Of a DNA stretch of 6,083 bases, positions 6,078 to 6,083 are shown one piece after another. Source of the DNA: UBA4717 sp002404395 (GTDB lineage: Bacteria > Bacillota > Clostridia > Oscillospirales > CAG-272); assembly GCA_937902275.1 (NCBI GenBank), contig CALFNW010000097.1, forward strand, positions 1 through 6,083, read 5' to 3'. A program made the translations under genes and the position numbers. The notes beneath the pieces were generated by a model. It was not told the DNA's origin. It ran no database searches and was given only the letters and a program-made list of their open reading frames with translations. Each line of letters starts with the position of its first letter. Position 1 is the stretch's first letter.

Positions 6078-6083
6078 AGAAAA

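Overview
This window looks like a chromosomal segment from a moderately GC-rich member of the Clostridia (low-GC Gram-positive phylum, probably an anaerobic gut-type lineage such as Oscillospirales). That placement is inference. It rests on a PolC-type replicative polymerase, which is essentially limited to Firmicutes and relatives, lying directly downstream of ispG, a gene order that is common in Clostridia. The species cannot be named from the sequence.

Layout, read on the minus strand (the direction of both genes): an 84-base leader rich in small inverted repeats (6083-6000); ispG (5987-4938), the 4Fe-4S enzyme for the next-to-last step of the MEP isoprenoid pathway; a 37-base gap with a ribosome binding site; polC (4900-395), a complete 1501-residue PolC with PHP, inserted DEDDh exonuclease, zinc-binding and polymerase modules; then about 390 bases with no convincing gene. 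That last stretch holds a composite repeat array: two 86-bp direct repeats 84/86 identical, and four strong hairpins whose stems differ in sequence but stay paired. The array begins 2 bases beyond the polC stop codon. Positions 1-85 hold no recognisable gene.

The two genes are probably co-transcribed, since they share a strand and the gap is short with no terminator in it. They do not act in one pathway: IspG supplies isoprenoid precursors and PolC copies the chromosome. Their linkage is conserved housekeeping synteny.

The points most worth a second look are (1) a PolC tail with two apparent sliding-clamp binding motifs, QMSLF at the usual C-terminal place and QLSFF at the last five residues of an added 37-residue Ala/Pro/Lys/Glu-rich tail; (2) the hairpin and direct-repeat array next to polC, with compensatory stem changes; and (3) the ispG leader, where a GTCGGC hairpin ends at the base next to a GTG codon and neither candidate start has a Shine-Dalgarno sequence. 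I found no defence system, CRISPR array, transposase, tRNA or rRNA.
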